Shown here: positions 15,984 to 26,348 of the stretch, one piece after another
Numbering within the stretch: position 1 is the first letter of the stretch
Layout: each line of letters starts with the position of its first letter
NCBI RefSeq assembly: GCF_030285665.1
Contig: NZ_CP127295.1
Location: forward strand, 1,302,001-1,366,000
Source of the DNA: Amycolatopsis mongoliensis
GTDB lineage: Bacteria; Actinomycetota; Actinomycetes; Mycobacteriales; Pseudonocardiaceae
DNA: 64,000 nt
Reading direction: 5' to 3'
The notes under the pieces: generated by a model
Database searches by the model: none
What the model saw: the letters and a program-made list of their open reading frames with translations, nothing else
Told to the model about the DNA's origin: nothing
Program-made: the position numbers and the translations under genes

Positions 15984-17249
15984 GTGAGCGAGAGCGTCGG
16001 TGAACGCCTGCGCGAGCTGCGCACCGAGCGCGGCCTCACACAGCGCGAACTGGCCGGGCCGCAGTACTCCGCGGCGTACGTGTCGTCGGTCGAGACCGGC
16101 GCGCGGACGCCGTCGGGCGACGCGCTGCGGTTCTTCGCCCAACAGCTCGGCATCGACCCGGACGAGCTCCTCGGCGGCAGCTCGCCCCGGGAGCTCCTGG
16201 AACTCGACCTCGAGCTGATCGAGACGGCGGAGCGGTTCCTGTCCGGCGACGCCCGCCGCGCGACCCCGCGAATGCAGCGGATCCGGCGCCGCGCCGAACG
16301 CCTGGACCGGCCGCGGCAGGCCGGGATCGCGCTGCTGTGGCTGGCCGGGTATTCGTCCGGCGACATCCGCACGAAGTACGTCGCCGAGGCGGAAACGACG
16401 TTGTCGGGCGAGCCGCCGCCGGTCCGGGCGATGGTCGTCCCTCTGCGGGCGGCGGTGCTGAGCGACTGGGGCGAGGCGCAGTATTCCCTGCACCTGCTGG
16501 AAACCTGCCACGCCGAGCTGCTGCGCGACGGATACCCGCAGCCGTCGATGCTGCTGACGCTGCGGGCGTGTCTCGCTGAGCGGCACCTGCGCCAGGGCGA
16601 TCTGGACCGGGCCGCGGAGTACGCCGAGTCGGCGCTGCGGCTCACCCGGGGCGGCCCGGCGGTGCTGGCCGAGCTGACCCGCAGCCACGTCGAGGTGTGC
16701 CGCAGCCACCTGGCGGCGGACCGGTTCGCCGACGCGGCCGCGTCCGTCGCCGCGGCCTACGACCTGATGCAGGAACGGGCCCTGCACCCGGCGATGGCCC
16801 ACTGCCTGCTCGCCAGGGCCCGGGTCCGCGGCCGCGCGGGCGACGTCGAAGGCGCGCTGGCCGACCTCGGCGCGGCGCGGGAAACGGCGTGGCCGGACGA
16901 CGTCCCGGCGATCACGGTCGAGCTGGCGGCGGAGTACCTGGCGGCCGGCCGGCCGGAGACGGCGGGCGCGTTGCTCGACCAGGTCCGCCCGGCCGTCGTG
17001 GCGGGCACGGCGCTGGCGGCGGAGCTCCGGTTGCAGCTGGGGTCGCTGGCCCGCGCCCGCGGAGACGCCCGGGGCGCGGCGGAGAACCTGCGGGCGGCGG
17101 TCGAGCTCGCCACCGGACTCGGGGCGCGGGGTGTGCTGGCACGCGCCCTGCGGCCGCTGAGCGAGCTGCTGGGGGAGACCGGGCGGCAGGAAGAAGCCGC
17201 GAACGTGCTGCGGAACGGGCTGCTCGCGCTGGGTGCCGAAGCCGACTGA
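15984..17249 (+). CDS. XRE-family regulator with C-terminal TPR domain (second copy)
   Basis: The 421-aa paralogue of the regulator at 12186, same architecture: helix-turn-helix at about 5-60 (LRELRTERGLTQRELAGPQY, then VETGARTPSG) and helical TPR-like repeats to the end. GTG at 15984 with AAGG upstream; TACCCT at 15955-15960 is a possible -10. It directly precedes the second M4 protease in the same direction, repeating the XRE-M4 order. The ligand sensed by the TPR domain is unknown. Confidence 0.85.
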   Translation: MSESVGERLRELRTERGLTQRELAGPQYSAAYVSSVETGARTPSGDALRFFAQQLGIDPDELLGGSSPRELLELDLELIETAERFLSGDARRATPRMQRIRRRAERLDRPRQAGIALLWLAGYSSGDIRTKYVAEAETTLSGEPPPVRAMVVPLRAAVLSDWGEAQYSLHLLETCHAELLRDGYPQPSMLLTLRACLAERHLRQGDLDRAAEYAESALRLTRGGPAVLAELTRSHVEVCRSHLAADRFADAAASVAAAYDLMQERALHPAMAHCLLARARVRGRAGDVEGALADLGAARETAWPDDVPAITVELAAEYLAAGRPETAGALLDQVRPAVVAGTALAAELRLQLGSLARARGDARGAAENLRAAVELATGLGARGVLARALRPLSELLGETGRQEEAANVLRNGLLALGAEAD

Positions 17250-17421
17250 CATCGTTTTCCCGAGCGGTACTAACGGTTCCCGGTGATCGAGATCTTCCGG
17301 CGTTCGGATGGTGTCGGGCACAGTCCCTACGAAAGTCGTTCCGGTGCGGAACGCGCGGAGAATCCCCAGCATCGGCGGGGTTTGTACGAATTGACCGCTG
17401 AATCCGGAACGCGGCGTTGGT

Positions 17422-17481
17422 CCGTTCGGCGCATTGACGCCCTGATCCGCTGATCCTTTACTCGGATGCGTCCGGACGCAT
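17422..17481 (+). promoter_or_regulatory. Promoter of second M4 protease with 16-bp palindrome
   Basis: TTGACG (17434-17439), 17-bp spacer, TTTACT (17457-17462), then the perfect palindrome ATGCGTCCGGACGCAT (17466-17481) over the expected start site. The same -35, spacer length, -10 and GGAYGCGTCC element occur at 13770-13821. The rest of the 314-bp gap (17250-17563) contains a possible 56-codon GTG frame (17282-17452) that runs through the promoter and is not convincing as a gene. Confidence 0.65.
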
Positions 17482-17563
17482 ACCTGCTGTTAGCACCCCG
17501 GACACGTCCCCCTTTCCCCCGCACCGCACCCCATCGTCCTGCCTTCGTGGAAGGAAGACCTCG

Positions 17564-19828
17564 ATGACCCATCGTGGGTTCAGAACGGGCTTGGCGGCCG
17601 CCGCCGGGCTCGCCATGACTCTCGCGCTGCCGGTGACCCCGGCGAGCGCGACTCCCCAGGCCCAGCCCGCCGCACCGGATGTCGCCGCCGCCCGTGCAGC
17701 CGACCAAGCGGCCGCTTCGGGGCTGGACGCGCTGAAGCGCGGCCCCGCCGAAGCCTTCCAGCGCATCGGCCTGACCGCCGGTGGCGGCGGGCTGTTCTAC
17801 GGCGCCTACCAGCGGACCTACCAGGGCCTGCGGGTCGTGGGCGGGGACGCGGTCGTCGTCGCCGACGGCGCCGGGCGCGTCCGCGGCACGAGCGCCGCCG
17901 AGACCGCGGCCATCACCGTCGGGACGCAGGCCGCGCTCGACGCCGCGAAGGCCGCGGCCACCGCACGCGCCCAACTGCCCACTGTGGACAGTGTGAGCAC
18001 GCCGGAGAAGGTCGTGCTGGCCGGGGCGAACCCGAAGCTCGCCTACGAGGTCGTCGTCGCCGGGCGCACCGCCACCGCGCCGAGCAATCTGCACGTCTTC
18101 GTCGACGCGGCGACCGGCGCGGTGCTCGACAAGCGGGACGACGTCAAGACGTTCGCCTCCGGGGCGCGCACCCAAGCCCAGCCGAGCACGGTGAACGTCG
18201 CCGGCACCGGCAACAGCTACTACGTCGGCAACGTCGCCATCGACACGACGCAGTCCGGCACCACGTACACCATGCGCGACCCGGGCCGCACCGGCATCAG
18301 CTGCGGCCGCGAGGGCGGTTCCGTCTACAGCGGCACCGACAACGCGTGGGGCAACGGGACCGGCACGGACCTCGAAACCGCCTGCGTCGACACGCTCTTC
18401 GGCGTGCAGACCGAGTGGAAGATGCTGGCCGACTGGCTGGGCCGCAACGGCATCAACGGCAGTGGCACCGGCTACCCGGCGTCCGTCGGCCTCAGTGACG
18501 TCAACGCCTACTGGAACGGCTCCTCGACCCACTTCGGGCACTCGCAGGACAACCAGCGCCAGGCCACCTCGATGGACGTCGTCGGCCACGAGTTCGGGCA
18601 CGGCATCTTCCAGTTCACCCCAGGCGGTGCCGGTTCCGGCAACGAGAACGGCGGCATGAACGAGTCGACCGGGGACATCTTCGGCGCGCTGACCGAGGCG
18701 TACGCCAACAACCCGAAGGACGTCCCGGACTACCAGGTCGGCGAGGGTGTCAACCTGGTCGGCGACGGCCCGATCCGCTACATGTACCAGCCGTCGCTGG
18801 TCGGCGACCCGAACTGCTACTCGTCGTCGATCCCCAGCACCGAGGTGCACGCCGCTGCCGGCCCGCAGAACCACTGGTTCTACCTGCTGGCCGAGGGCTC
18901 GAACCCGGGTGGCGGCAAGCCCGCCAGCCCGACCTGCAACAACTCGAGCGTCACCGGCGTCGGCATCCAGAAGGCCGGCCAGATCTTCTACAACGGCCTG
19001 CTGAAGAAGACCTCGTCGTGGAACCACAAAGCCGCCCGCAAGGCGACCCTCGAAGCCGCGATCGCGCTCTTCCCGGGCAGCTGCACCGAGTACAACGCCA
19101 CCAAGGCCGCGTGGGACGCCGTCTCCGTCACCGCCGCGACCGGTGAGCCTGCCTCGTGCAGCGGCGGCGGGCCGGACTTCTCCGTCGCGCTGAACCCGGC
19201 TTCGGGTTCCGTGCAGCCGGGCGCCTCGGCGACGACCACGATCAGCACCGCGATCACCTCCGGCGCGGCGCAGTCGATCACGCTGTCCGCCTCCGGCCTG
19301 CCCGCCGGCGCGACCGCGACGTTCAGCCCGGCGACCATCCAGTCGGGTGGCACCTCGACGCTGACCATCGCGACTTCCGCGTCGACCCCGAACGGCACCA
19401 GCCAGGTGACCATCACCGCGGACGGGGCGAGCACCGACCACACCGCGCAGTACGCGCTGACCGTCGGGACCACTTCCTCGTGCGCCGCGGTGACCAACGG
19501 CACCCGGCTGGACATCCCGGACTACCCGGGTGCCGCGGTCAGCAGCACCAACACCGTGGCCGGCTGCGCGCGCACCGCGTCGTCGACGACCAAGGTCGAG
19601 GTGCACATCACCCACACCTACAGCGGTGACCTGGTCCTCGACCTGGTCGCGCCGGACGGCACCGCCTACCGGCTGAAGAACTCCAGCAGCAGCTCGACCC
19701 CGAACATCAACACCACCTACACCGTGAACGCTTCTTCGGAAGCCGCGAACGGTGCGTGGAAGCTCCAGATCCGCGACGTCGGCCCCGCCGACACCGGTTA
19801 CCTGTCCTCCTGGACGTTGACCGTGTAG
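17564..19828 (+). CDS. Secreted M4 metalloprotease with P-domain
   Basis: The 754-aa preproenzyme has a signal peptide (about 1-30, ending SASA-like), an FTP propeptide (about 40-200) and an M4 catalytic domain. His342-Glu-Phe-Gly-His346 and Glu367 (in GGMNES) bind zinc, and EVHAAAG supplies the catalytic His. An Ig-like domain (about 540-635) and a C-terminal proprotein-convertase P-domain (about 640-754, with [20 protein letters not shown]) follow. Catalytic and Ig domains closely match the protease at 13882, but the chitin-binding module is replaced. ATG at 17564 has GGAAGG upstream. Its P-domain is almost the same as that of the next gene. Confidence 0.92.
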   Translation: MTHRGFRTGLAAAAGLAMTLALPVTPASATPQAQPAAPDVAAARAADQAAASGLDALKRGPAEAFQRIGLTAGGGGLFYGAYQRTYQGLRVVGGDAVVVADGAGRVRGTSAAETAAITVGTQAALDAAKAAATARAQLPTVDSVSTPEKVVLAGANPKLAYEVVVAGRTATAPSNLHVFVDAATGAVLDKRDDVKTFASGARTQAQPSTVNVAGTGNSYYVGNVAIDTTQSGTTYTMRDPGRTGISCGREGGSVYSGTDNAWGNGTGTDLETACVDTLFGVQTEWKMLADWLGRNGINGSGTGYPASVGLSDVNAYWNGSSTHFGHSQDNQRQATSMDVVGHEFGHGIFQFTPGGAGSGNENGGMNESTGDIFGALTEAYANNPKDVPDYQVGEGVNLVGDGPIRYMYQPSLVGDPNCYSSSIPSTEVHAAAGPQNHWFYLLAEGSNPGGGKPASPTCNNSSVTGVGIQKAGQIFYNGLLKKTSSWNHKAARKATLEAAIALFPGSCTEYNATKAAWDAVSVTAATGEPASCSGGGPDFSVALNPASGSVQPGASATTTISTAITSGAAQSITLSASGLPAGATATFSPATIQSGGTSTLTIATSASTPNGTSQVTITADGASTDHTAQYALTVGTTSSCAAVTNGTRLDIPDYPGAAVSSTNTVAGCARTASSTTKVEVHITHTYSGDLVLDLVAPDGTAYRLKNSSSSSTPNINTTYTVNASSEAANGAWKLQIRDVGPADTGYLSSWTLTV

Positions 19829-19838
19829 TCCCCGCCCC

Positions 19839-21534
<1,696 letters not shown>

Positions 21535-21541
21535 GCCGCGA

Positions 21542-21572
21542 CCGGGGCGCCTTCGCCGCGGAGGCGCCCCGG
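21542..21572 (+). terminator. 11-bp perfect hairpin after aminopeptidase gene
   Basis: CCGGGGCGCCT (21542-21552) and AGGCGCCCCGG (21562-21572) pair perfectly around a 9-nt loop. It begins 8 nt after the aminopeptidase stop. Its last two bases are the first two of the DasR-like site of the chitinase. Confidence 0.75.
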
Positions 21573-21586
21573 TTGTCTAGACCACC
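21571..21586. promoter_or_regulatory. DasR operator (dre) upstream of GH18 chitinase
   Basis: GGTTGTCTAGACCACC has 11 of 12 matches to the DasR core TGGTCTAGACCA. It lies about 85 bp upstream of the chitinase ATG. DasR-controlled chitinases are well established in streptomycetes, so repression relieved by glucosamine-6-phosphate is the expected mode. Confidence 0.75.
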
Positions 21587-21670
21587 CGTTCGTAGGTAGT
21601 CAGCGCTTTCCGCCGGTCCCTATCGTGGACGGACACGCCGCGTTCGCCCTCGACGACGATGGGAGCCGGT

Positions 21671-22723
21671 ATGTCCGGTCGCAGAACCCGCTTCTTCGGA
21701 ACCCTCCTGGCGGCGGTGCTGGCCGTCCCGCTGCTCGTGCCGGCCCCCGCACAGGGGGCGGTGCAGGCCGACACGTGCGCGGTGAAGTCGCGGCCCGCCG
21801 GCAAGGTCCTCCAGGGGTACTGGGAGAACTGGGACGGCGCCGCGAACGGCGTCCACCCCGGGCTGGGCTGGGTCCCGATCACCGACAGCCGCATGGCCCA
21901 GCACGGCTACAACGTCATCAACGCCGCCTTCCCGGTGATCCGCTCCGACGGGACCGTGCTGTGGGAGAACGGGATGGACGCCGGGGTCAAGGTGTCCACA
22001 CCCGCCGAGATGTGCGCGGCGAAGGCCGCGGGGGCGACGATCCTGATGTCGATCGGCGGCGCGGCCGCCGGGATAGACCTGTCGTCCTCGGCGGTGGCCG
22101 ACCGGTTCGTCGCCACCGTCGTGCCGATCCTGAAGCAGTACAACTTCGACGGGATCGACATCGACATCGAGACCGGCCTCACCGGCAGCGGGAACATCAA
22201 GACGCTCTCGGCGTCGCAGTCCAACCTGATCCGCATCATCGACGGCGTGCTCGCGCAGATGCCGGCGAACTTCGGGTTCACGATGGCGCCGGAAACCGCG
22301 TACGTGACCGGCGGCAGCATCACGTACGGCTCGATCTGGGGCGCGTACCTGCCGATCGTCAAGAAGTACGCGGACAACGGCCGGCTGTGGTGGCTGAACA
22401 TGCAGTACTACAACGGGTCGATGTACGGCTGCTCCGGCGACTCGTACCAGGCCGGGACCGTGCAGGGCTTCACCGTCCAGACGCAGTGCCTGAACCAGGG
22501 CCTGGTCGTGCAGGGCACGACGATCCGGGTGCCTTACGACAAGCAGGTTCCCGGTCTGCCCGCCCAGCCCGGCGCGGGCGGCGGCTATATGTCGCCGAGC
22601 CTGGTTTCCCAGGCGTGGCGCGCGATCCCGGGGCTCAAGGGCCTGATGGACTGGTCGATCAACTGGGACGGCTCGAAGGGCTGGACCTTCGGCGACAACG
22701 TCAAGTCGTTGCAGGGCCGCTGA
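21671..22723 (+). CDS. Secreted GH18 chitinase
   Basis: The 350-aa protein has a signal peptide (about 1-30) and a single GH18 catalytic barrel, without binding modules. Seen: VLQGYWENWDG at the barrel start, MSIGG on strand 3, the catalytic DGIDIDIE motif with Glu167 as acid, MQYYNG and the late MDWSINWD Trp. This resembles bacterial ChiD/ChiC-type chitinases. I use ATG 21671 because GGGAG sits 5 nt upstream; an in-frame ATG at 21659 would add four residues. A 44-bp palindrome terminates it. Confidence 0.93.
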   Translation: MSGRRTRFFGTLLAAVLAVPLLVPAPAQGAVQADTCAVKSRPAGKVLQGYWENWDGAANGVHPGLGWVPITDSRMAQHGYNVINAAFPVIRSDGTVLWENGMDAGVKVSTPAEMCAAKAAGATILMSIGGAAAGIDLSSSAVADRFVATVVPILKQYNFDGIDIDIETGLTGSGNIKTLSASQSNLIRIIDGVLAQMPANFGFTMAPETAYVTGGSITYGSIWGAYLPIVKKYADNGRLWWLNMQYYNGSMYGCSGDSYQAGTVQGFTVQTQCLNQGLVVQGTTIRVPYDKQVPGLPAQPGAGGGYMSPSLVSQAWRAIPGLKGLMDWSINWDGSKGWTFGDNVKSLQGR

Positions 22724-22728
22724 CGCGG

Positions 22729-22772
22729 TCGTGAGTGTTTAGGGCGGTTCTAACCGCCCTAAACACTCACGA
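22729..22772. terminator. 44-bp perfect palindrome, family C copy 1, bidirectional terminator
   Basis: Two 21-nt arms (TCGTGAGTGTTTAGGGCGGTT and its inverse, split here as TCGTGAGTG + TTTAGGGCGGTT) surround CT. It lies between the chitinase and the convergent DUF3152 gene, whose TGA stop is part of the right arm. A second copy is at 27296-27339 with one compensatory base-pair change. Confidence 0.9.
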
Positions 22773-23573
22773 GTCGCCGGCCGGGATGGGGTCGTCGTAC
22801 TCGCCGGACGGGCCCGCGTACTCGCGGCCGTTCGGGAACGGCCAGGGGTTCGGGACGCAGCCGTGCAGCCCGAGCGTCTGCTGCTCCATCACCGGCGCCG
22901 GCCGGCCCGCGCCCGGGCACAGCTCGTGGCCGTGGCCGAGCCGGTGCCCGGTCTCGTGGGTGACCATGTACTGGCGGTAGACGTCGAGCGAGGCGCCGTA
23001 ACCCGGCACGGCGTTGGCCCAGCGGGCGACGTTGAGCACGACGTTGCTGCCGTTGCGGCAGGACGTGTAGCCGTCGGGGGTGCCACCGCAGAGCTTGTCG
23101 CGGCTGGCGGGCGTCGCGAGGTAGATCGTGAAGTCGGCGGAGTCCTCCGGCCCGACCTGCTGCAGCCGCCACTCGCCGCCGCCGGTCCAGCCGCGCGGGT
23201 CGCCGAGGATGCCGCGGATGGCCTTGGCGAACGCGACCGGCCCGACGCCGTCGATGTCGGTCTCGAGCGCGATCCGGTAGCGCATGAGCTTGCCCTGCGT
23301 GCCCGCCACCTCGTCGCTGCCCGGGGTGAACATCCACTGACCGGAGCCGGTCCGCGGGAACGAGATGGCGACCTCGACGCTCTGCTGCACCGGCTGAACC
23401 GGCTGCTGGGGCTCGGCGGGCGGCGGCGGCAGCGCGGTGGCCTCGCCGATGGCGGTGACGATCGGCCCGGCCGCGGGCGCGGCGACGGGTTGCTGCTCAC
23501 AGGCGGTGAGAGCACCGGCGACCGCCAGCGCGAGCACGGCGACGGCCGCGGCCCGTCTCGCGGTTTTCGGCAT
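22767..23573 (-). CDS. DUF3152 lipoprotein with metzincin-like zinc motif
   Basis: The 268-aa protein has a lipoprotein signal peptide (LTAC, lipidated Cys25), then a Pro/Gln-rich linker (about 45-65) and the DUF3152 domain. His206-Glu-x-x-His210-x-x-Gly213-x-x-His216 followed by Val228-Met229 is the zinc motif plus Met-turn arrangement of metzincin proteases. Two Cys pairs (162/172, and 219 with the Cys near 238) could form disulfides. ATG at 23573 has GGGAGGGACC just upstream. Protease activity is inferred; the family is annotated only as DUF. Its stop lies inside the family C palindrome. Confidence 0.87.
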   Translation of the reverse strand: MPKTARRAAAVAVLALAVAGALTACEQQPVAAPAAGPIVTAIGEATALPPPPAEPQQPVQPVQQSVEVAISFPRTGSGQWMFTPGSDEVAGTQGKLMRYRIALETDIDGVGPVAFAKAIRGILGDPRGWTGGGEWRLQQVGPEDSADFTIYLATPASRDKLCGGTPDGYTSCRNGSNVVLNVARWANAVPGYGASLDVYRQYMVTHETGHRLGHGHELCPGAGRPAPVMEQQTLGLHGCVPNPWPFPNGREYAGPSGEYDDPIPAGDS

Positions 23574-23691
23574 GGTCCCTCCCGGATTCCCCTCACGGGA
23601 AGATACGGACGGCAGCGCGGAAAAGTTGCGGTGAAGACCGGCAACGGTACGTCACCGCAGCTCAGCATCCGCAAGTGTGACGGTCGCCACT

Positions 23692-23777
23692 ACGCCCCAA
23701 TGTGGCGTTCGGTGCGTGGGACGCACCCAATGTGGCGTTCGGTGCGTCCCACGCAACCAACGCCACATTGGGGCGCT
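23692..23777. repeat. Intergenic palindromic element, family A copy 2
   Basis: The 86-bp element runs from ACGCCCCAATGTGGCG to CGCCACATTGGGGCGCT. It holds two direct ATGTGGCGTTCGGTGCGT units and one inverted unit, the mirror arrangement of the copy at 8715. It ends 8 nt from the dapE stop and is probably its terminator. Confidence 0.85.
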
Positions 23778-23785
23778 GGGGCCAC

Positions 23786-24856
23786 TCAGGACAGGAACTT
23801 GCGCAGGACCTCGGTCACCTGGCGGATCTCCGCCGTGTGGACGTTCTCCTGCTTCGTGTGGGCCAGCGTCGGGTTGCCCGGGCCGAAGTTCACCGCCGGC
23901 ATCCCCAACGCCGCGAAGCGCGCCACGTCCGTCCACCCCAGCTTCGCCGCCGCGCGACCGCCCGCCGCCGCCACCAGCTCGGCCGCCGCCGGAGCCGACA
24001 GGCCCGGCAGCGCTCCCGGCGAAAGGTCCACAACGGACAGTTCGTAGCCGTCGAACACCTCGCGCAGGTGACGCTCGGCGGCCGCCGGGTCGCGGTCCGG
24101 GGCGAAGCGGTGGTTCACCGTCAGCACGGCCGCGTCCGGGACCACGTTGCCCGCCACCCCACCGCTGATCTTCGTCGCCTGCAGACCCTCGCGGTACGTC
24201 AGCCCGTCGATGTCCACGACCCGCGGCGCGTACTCCGCCAGCCGCCGCAGGGGCTCGGCCAGCGCGTGGATCGCGTTCTCCCCCATCCACGCCCGCGCGG
24301 TGTGCGCACGCTTCCCCGCGAGACGCAGCTCGACGCGCATCGTGCCCTGGCAGCCCGCCTCGATCACGCCGTTCGACGGCTCGCCGACGATCGCCAGGTC
24401 GCCGGCCAGCCACTCCGGCAGCTCGCGCTCGATCCGGCCGAGGCCGTTCTTGACCGCTTCGACCTCTTCGTTGTCGTAGAAGACGAAGGTGACGTCGTGC
24501 TTGGGTTCCGGCAGCGTCGCCGCGAGGTGCAGGAACACCGCGTCGCCGCTCTTCATGTCGACCGTGCCGAGGCCGTGCAGGATCTCGTCGGCGCCGGTGC
24601 CTTCGCGCCGCGAAGGCAAGTTGCCGTTCTCCGGCACCGTGTCCAGGTGCCCGGCGAGCACGACCCGCGACGGGCGGCCGAGGTTCGTGCGCGCGAGGAC
24701 GGCGTCGCCGTTGCGGATCACTTCGAGGTGCGGCGCCTGCTTCTGGAGCGCTTCCTGCACGAACGTCGCCAATTCGTCCTCGCTGCCCGAGACGCTGAAG
24801 GTGTCCACGAGCGCGGCGGTCAGGTCGACGGGGTCGGCGTGCAGGTCGAGACTCAT
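23786..24856 (-). CDS. dapE: Succinyl-diaminopimelate desuccinylase
   Basis: M20-family enzyme that removes succinate from N-succinyl-LL-diaminopimelate in lysine and peptidoglycan precursor synthesis. The 356-aa product has the metal site His70 and Asp100, Asp72 beside it, and the catalytic Glu pair in YDNEEVEA (130-131). ATG at 24856 is preferred over GTG at 24865 because TAGCGT, a -10-like hexamer on this strand, lies 7 nt upstream of the ATG and GTG would fall inside that spacing. Divergent from a lipoprotein gene across 23 bp. dapD is 480 bp away. Confidence 0.92.
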   Translation of the reverse strand: MSLDLHADPVDLTAALVDTFSVSGSEDELATFVQEALQKQAPHLEVIRNGDAVLARTNLGRPSRVVLAGHLDTVPENGNLPSRREGTGADEILHGLGTVDMKSGDAVFLHLAATLPEPKHDVTFVFYDNEEVEAVKNGLGRIERELPEWLAGDLAIVGEPSNGVIEAGCQGTMRVELRLAGKRAHTARAWMGENAIHALAEPLRRLAEYAPRVVDIDGLTYREGLQATKISGGVAGNVVPDAAVLTVNHRFAPDRDPAAAERHLREVFDGYELSVVDLSPGALPGLSAPAAAELVAAAGGRAAAKLGWTDVARFAALGMPAVNFGPGNPTLAHTKQENVHTAEIRQVTEVLRKFLS

Positions 24857-24863
24857 GCCCGGC

Positions 24864-24873
24864 ACGCTACCGT
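24864..24873. promoter_or_regulatory. Overlapping divergent -10 elements between dapE and lipoprotein gene
   Basis: ACGCTA on the plus strand (24864-24869) is TAGCGT for dapE; TACCGT (24868-24873) serves the lipoprotein gene. The two share bases 24868-24869. Each is 6-7 nt from its start codon, so both messages would be leaderless and the two polymerases would compete for one site. Confidence 0.5.
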
Positions 24874-24879
24874 GAGGGT

Positions 24880-25308
24880 GTGCGTAAGTTCCCGGTCGCC
24901 ATCGGCGGCGCGTTGCTGGTCCTGGTCCTGTCCGGCTGCGGAAACGAAGCGGGCCCGACCCCCAAGCAGGGCGGCGAGCCCGGGCCGGACGCGCTCCCGA
25001 CGAAGCTGGACGCGCTGACCGCCGACCAGTGCTACGCGAGCCCGCGCACCCAGCTGCCGAAGGGCTGTGAGAAGTACGTCACGGAGGTCGCCAACGTGCC
25101 GGGCACCGCCCGCAAGCGCGCGGACGACCGCGACCCGCAGCTGGTCACCGAGGCCGACAAGCTGGACACGGCCGTCAAGGCCTTCCGCAGTGCCGGCTGC
25201 ACGACCGTGCCCGACGCGGGAGGTCCGTGCACGCAGGCGCTGGTCGACGTCGCCGCGGCGCTTTCCGGCCTGAAGAAGCAGGTGGACGCCCGGCCCACGA
25301 CTGGTTGA
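24880..25308 (+). CDS. Small secreted lipoprotein of unknown function
   Basis: The 142-aa product has a lipoprotein signal (LVLSGC, Cys20) and a short Gly/Pro linker. A helical, charged domain with four Cys follows (near 53, 64, 107 and 116), which may form two disulfides. I do not recognise the family. GTG at 24880 lies 6 nt after TACCGT. It sits between dapE and dapD, in the dapD direction, separated from dapD by 28 bp. Confidence 0.8.
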   Translation: MRKFPVAIGGALLVLVLSGCGNEAGPTPKQGGEPGPDALPTKLDALTADQCYASPRTQLPKGCEKYVTEVANVPGTARKRADDRDPQLVTEADKLDTAVKAFRSAGCTTVPDAGGPCTQALVDVAAALSGLKKQVDARPTTG

Positions 25309-25336
25309 TCCCCGTCACTCGACTACGGTGAGGGCC

Positions 25337-26320
25337 GTGAGCGAGCAGAGCCCGAACCCCGAAACGACCGGCGCCAGCGGCGTCGGGCTGGCCACCGTCG
25401 CGACCGACGGGACGGTCCTCGAGACCTGGTACCCGCACCCGAAGCTGACCGAAACCGGCACCGCCGGTACCGAGCGCCTCAGCGCGGAGGAAGCCACCGA
25501 GATCCTCGGTGAAGCCGCCGCGGCGCTGCTCGGCCCGGACACCGACCGCGGGGTCGAGGTCGTCGCCGTCCGCACCACGATCGGCAAGCTGGCCGACGCG
25601 CCCGCGGACACCCACGACATGTACCTGCGGCTGCACCTGCTCTCGCACCGGCTGGTCCGCCCGCACGGCCAGAACCTCGACGGCATGTTCGGCCTGCTGG
25701 CCAACGTCGTGTGGACCAACCACGGCCCGTGCCCGGTCGAAGGCTTCGAGACGACCCGGCTGCGGCTGCGCTCGCGCGGCGCGGTGACCGTCTACAGCGT
25801 CGACAAGTTCCCGCGGATGGTCGACTACGTCGTGCCCTCCGGCGTCCGGATCGGCGACGCGGACCGCGTCCGGCTCGGCGCGCACCTGGCGAGCGGCACC
25901 ACCGTGATGCACGAAGGCTTCGTGAACTTCAATGCCGGCACGCTCGGCGCGTCGATGGTCGAAGGCCGGATCTCGGCCGGCGTCGTGGTCGGCGACGGCT
26001 CGGACGTCGGCGGTGGCGCGTCGATCATGGGCACGCTCTCCGGCGGCGGCAAGGAGACGATCTCGCTGGGCGAGCGCTGTCTGATCGGCGCGAACGGCGG
26101 CGTAGGGATCTCGCTGGGCGACGACACGGTCGTCGAGGCCGGGCTGTACGTCACGGCGGGGACGAAGGTCGTCGTCGACGGCAAGGTCGTCAAGGCGCGC
26201 GAGCTCAACGGCGTCTCGGGCGCGGTCTTCCGCCGCAACTCGGCGACCGGCGCGGTCGAGGTCGTGCCGCGGACCGGCGCCGGTGTCGAGCTGAACTCGA
26301 TCCTGCACGCGAACGACTGA
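25337..26320 (+). CDS. dapD: Tetrahydrodipicolinate N-succinyltransferase
   Basis: Adds succinyl from succinyl-CoA to tetrahydrodipicolinate, the step before DapC and DapE. The 327-aa product follows mycobacterial DapD closely: [10 protein letters not shown] region, [27 protein letters not shown], and left-handed beta-helix hexapeptides from about 165 to 290. GTG at 25337 is preferred over GTG at 25328, because TACGGT (25324-25329), a likely -10, overlaps the earlier codon and lies 7 nt before 25337. Confidence 0.93.
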   Translation: MSEQSPNPETTGASGVGLATVATDGTVLETWYPHPKLTETGTAGTERLSAEEATEILGEAAAALLGPDTDRGVEVVAVRTTIGKLADAPADTHDMYLRLHLLSHRLVRPHGQNLDGMFGLLANVVWTNHGPCPVEGFETTRLRLRSRGAVTVYSVDKFPRMVDYVVPSGVRIGDADRVRLGAHLASGTTVMHEGFVNFNAGTLGASMVEGRISAGVVVGDGSDVGGGASIMGTLSGGGKETISLGERCLIGANGGVGISLGDDTVVEAGLYVTAGTKVVVDGKVVKARELNGVSGAVFRRNSATGAVEVVPRTGAGVELNSILHAND

Positions 26321-26348
26321 GCGCCGGAGTTCACTTAGTATTCATGAG

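Noticed and set aside
17250..17434. DasR site before the second M4 gene
   Set aside because: No sequence with more than weak similarity to TGGTCTAGACCA was found, unlike before the first M4 gene and the chitinase.
17282..17452. 56-codon GTG frame between XRE-TPR 2 and M4 gene as a signalling peptide
   Set aside because: It runs through the -35 of the M4 promoter (17434-17439), has no signal peptide and no ribosome site.
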